Shown here piece after piece: positions 49,039 to 49,103 of a stretch of DNA of 49,103 nucleotides. This stretch comes from Apostichopus californicus. Its lineage: Eukaryota > Echinodermata > Holothuroidea > Aspidochirotida > Stichopodidae. Position numbers and translations under genes: made by a program. The DNA is taken from the NCBI GenBank assembly GCA_020650975.1, contig JAIPMN010000287.1:826-49928 (forward strand), given 5' to 3'. The notes under the pieces were generated by a model. The model did not search any database. It saw only the letters and a list, made by a program, of their open reading frames with translations, and had not been told where the DNA came from. Numbering within the stretch: the stretch's first letter is position 1; each line of letters opens with the position of its first letter.

Positions 49039-49103
49039 AGGCGCGTAGCCAGGAATTTGCCAAGGGAGGGGCGGAACTGTAGATTCGGCATTGCAAACTA
49101 TCT
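49039..49103 (+). mobile_element. Probable transposon/MITE end, cut by the window edge
   Basis: CAGGCGCGTAGCCAGGAATTT, followed by a purine-rich, G-rich stretch, resembles the outer end of dispersed DNA elements common in marine invertebrate genomes. The other end is outside the window. Confidence 0.4.

Larger units (their letters stand above)
47409..49103 (+). other. Right flank: intron or 3' part of the propeller gene
   Basis: One weak candidate last exon at 48295-48354, otherwise nothing supported. At 49039 a sequence AGGCGCGTAGCCAGGAATTT looks like the outer end of a dispersed repeat cut by the window edge. Confidence 0.5.

Noticed and set aside
1..49103. CRISPR arrays, operons, prokaryotic defence or toxin systems
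   Set aside because: The window is intron-rich animal DNA; the tandem repeats have no spacer pattern of the CRISPR kind and no bacterial-type gene clusters are present.

Overview
This window is animal nuclear DNA from a metazoan with large, A+T-rich introns and canonical GT-AG splice sites. Gene content and linkage point to an invertebrate deuterostome, most probably an echinoderm. That placement is inference; the sequence does not prove it. Most of the DNA is non-coding. I could assemble three split genes by following reading phase across splice sites.

Gene 1 (+, 4043-17182) is the 3' part of a BEGAIN/TJAP1-family scaffold gene. Three exons join in phase: the end of the coiled coil, the family signature with its YKKDC and VQLLQC motifs, and a long terminal exon that codes for a disordered acidic/proline-rich tail. 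The N-terminal exons lie off the left edge.

Gene 2 (-, 31533 to 25677) is WDR25, a WD40-repeat protein. Five exons join in phase and end in the CSWDGKVTIW-type last blade. Genes 1 and 2 are tail to tail, about 8.5 kb apart. BEGAIN and WDR25 are also convergent neighbours in human (14q32.2), so this looks like a very old linkage.

Gene 3 (+, 33211 to at least 47408) is a protein I cannot name. Seven exons join in phase, and each carries one short beta-propeller-like signature, which suggests one exon per blade. It is head to head with WDR25, with about 1.7 kb between the recognised exons. Its start is not identified and its end is uncertain.

The remainder is intron and intergenic DNA rich in repeats: a complete 1.0-kb hAT-like non-autonomous transposon with 8-bp target-site duplications (9179-10195), a tRNA-derived SINE (about 30882-30980), a decayed reverse-transcriptase fragment (about 27677-28110), several tandem-repeat blocks, and many isolated poly-C/poly-G tracts. 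One 29-base N gap is flanked by a duplicated 12-mer and may be an assembly artefact. I saw no CRISPR array, no operon, no rRNA and no intact tRNA gene. The least understood item is the one-exon-per-blade propeller gene, and the most informative is the BEGAIN-WDR25 linkage.
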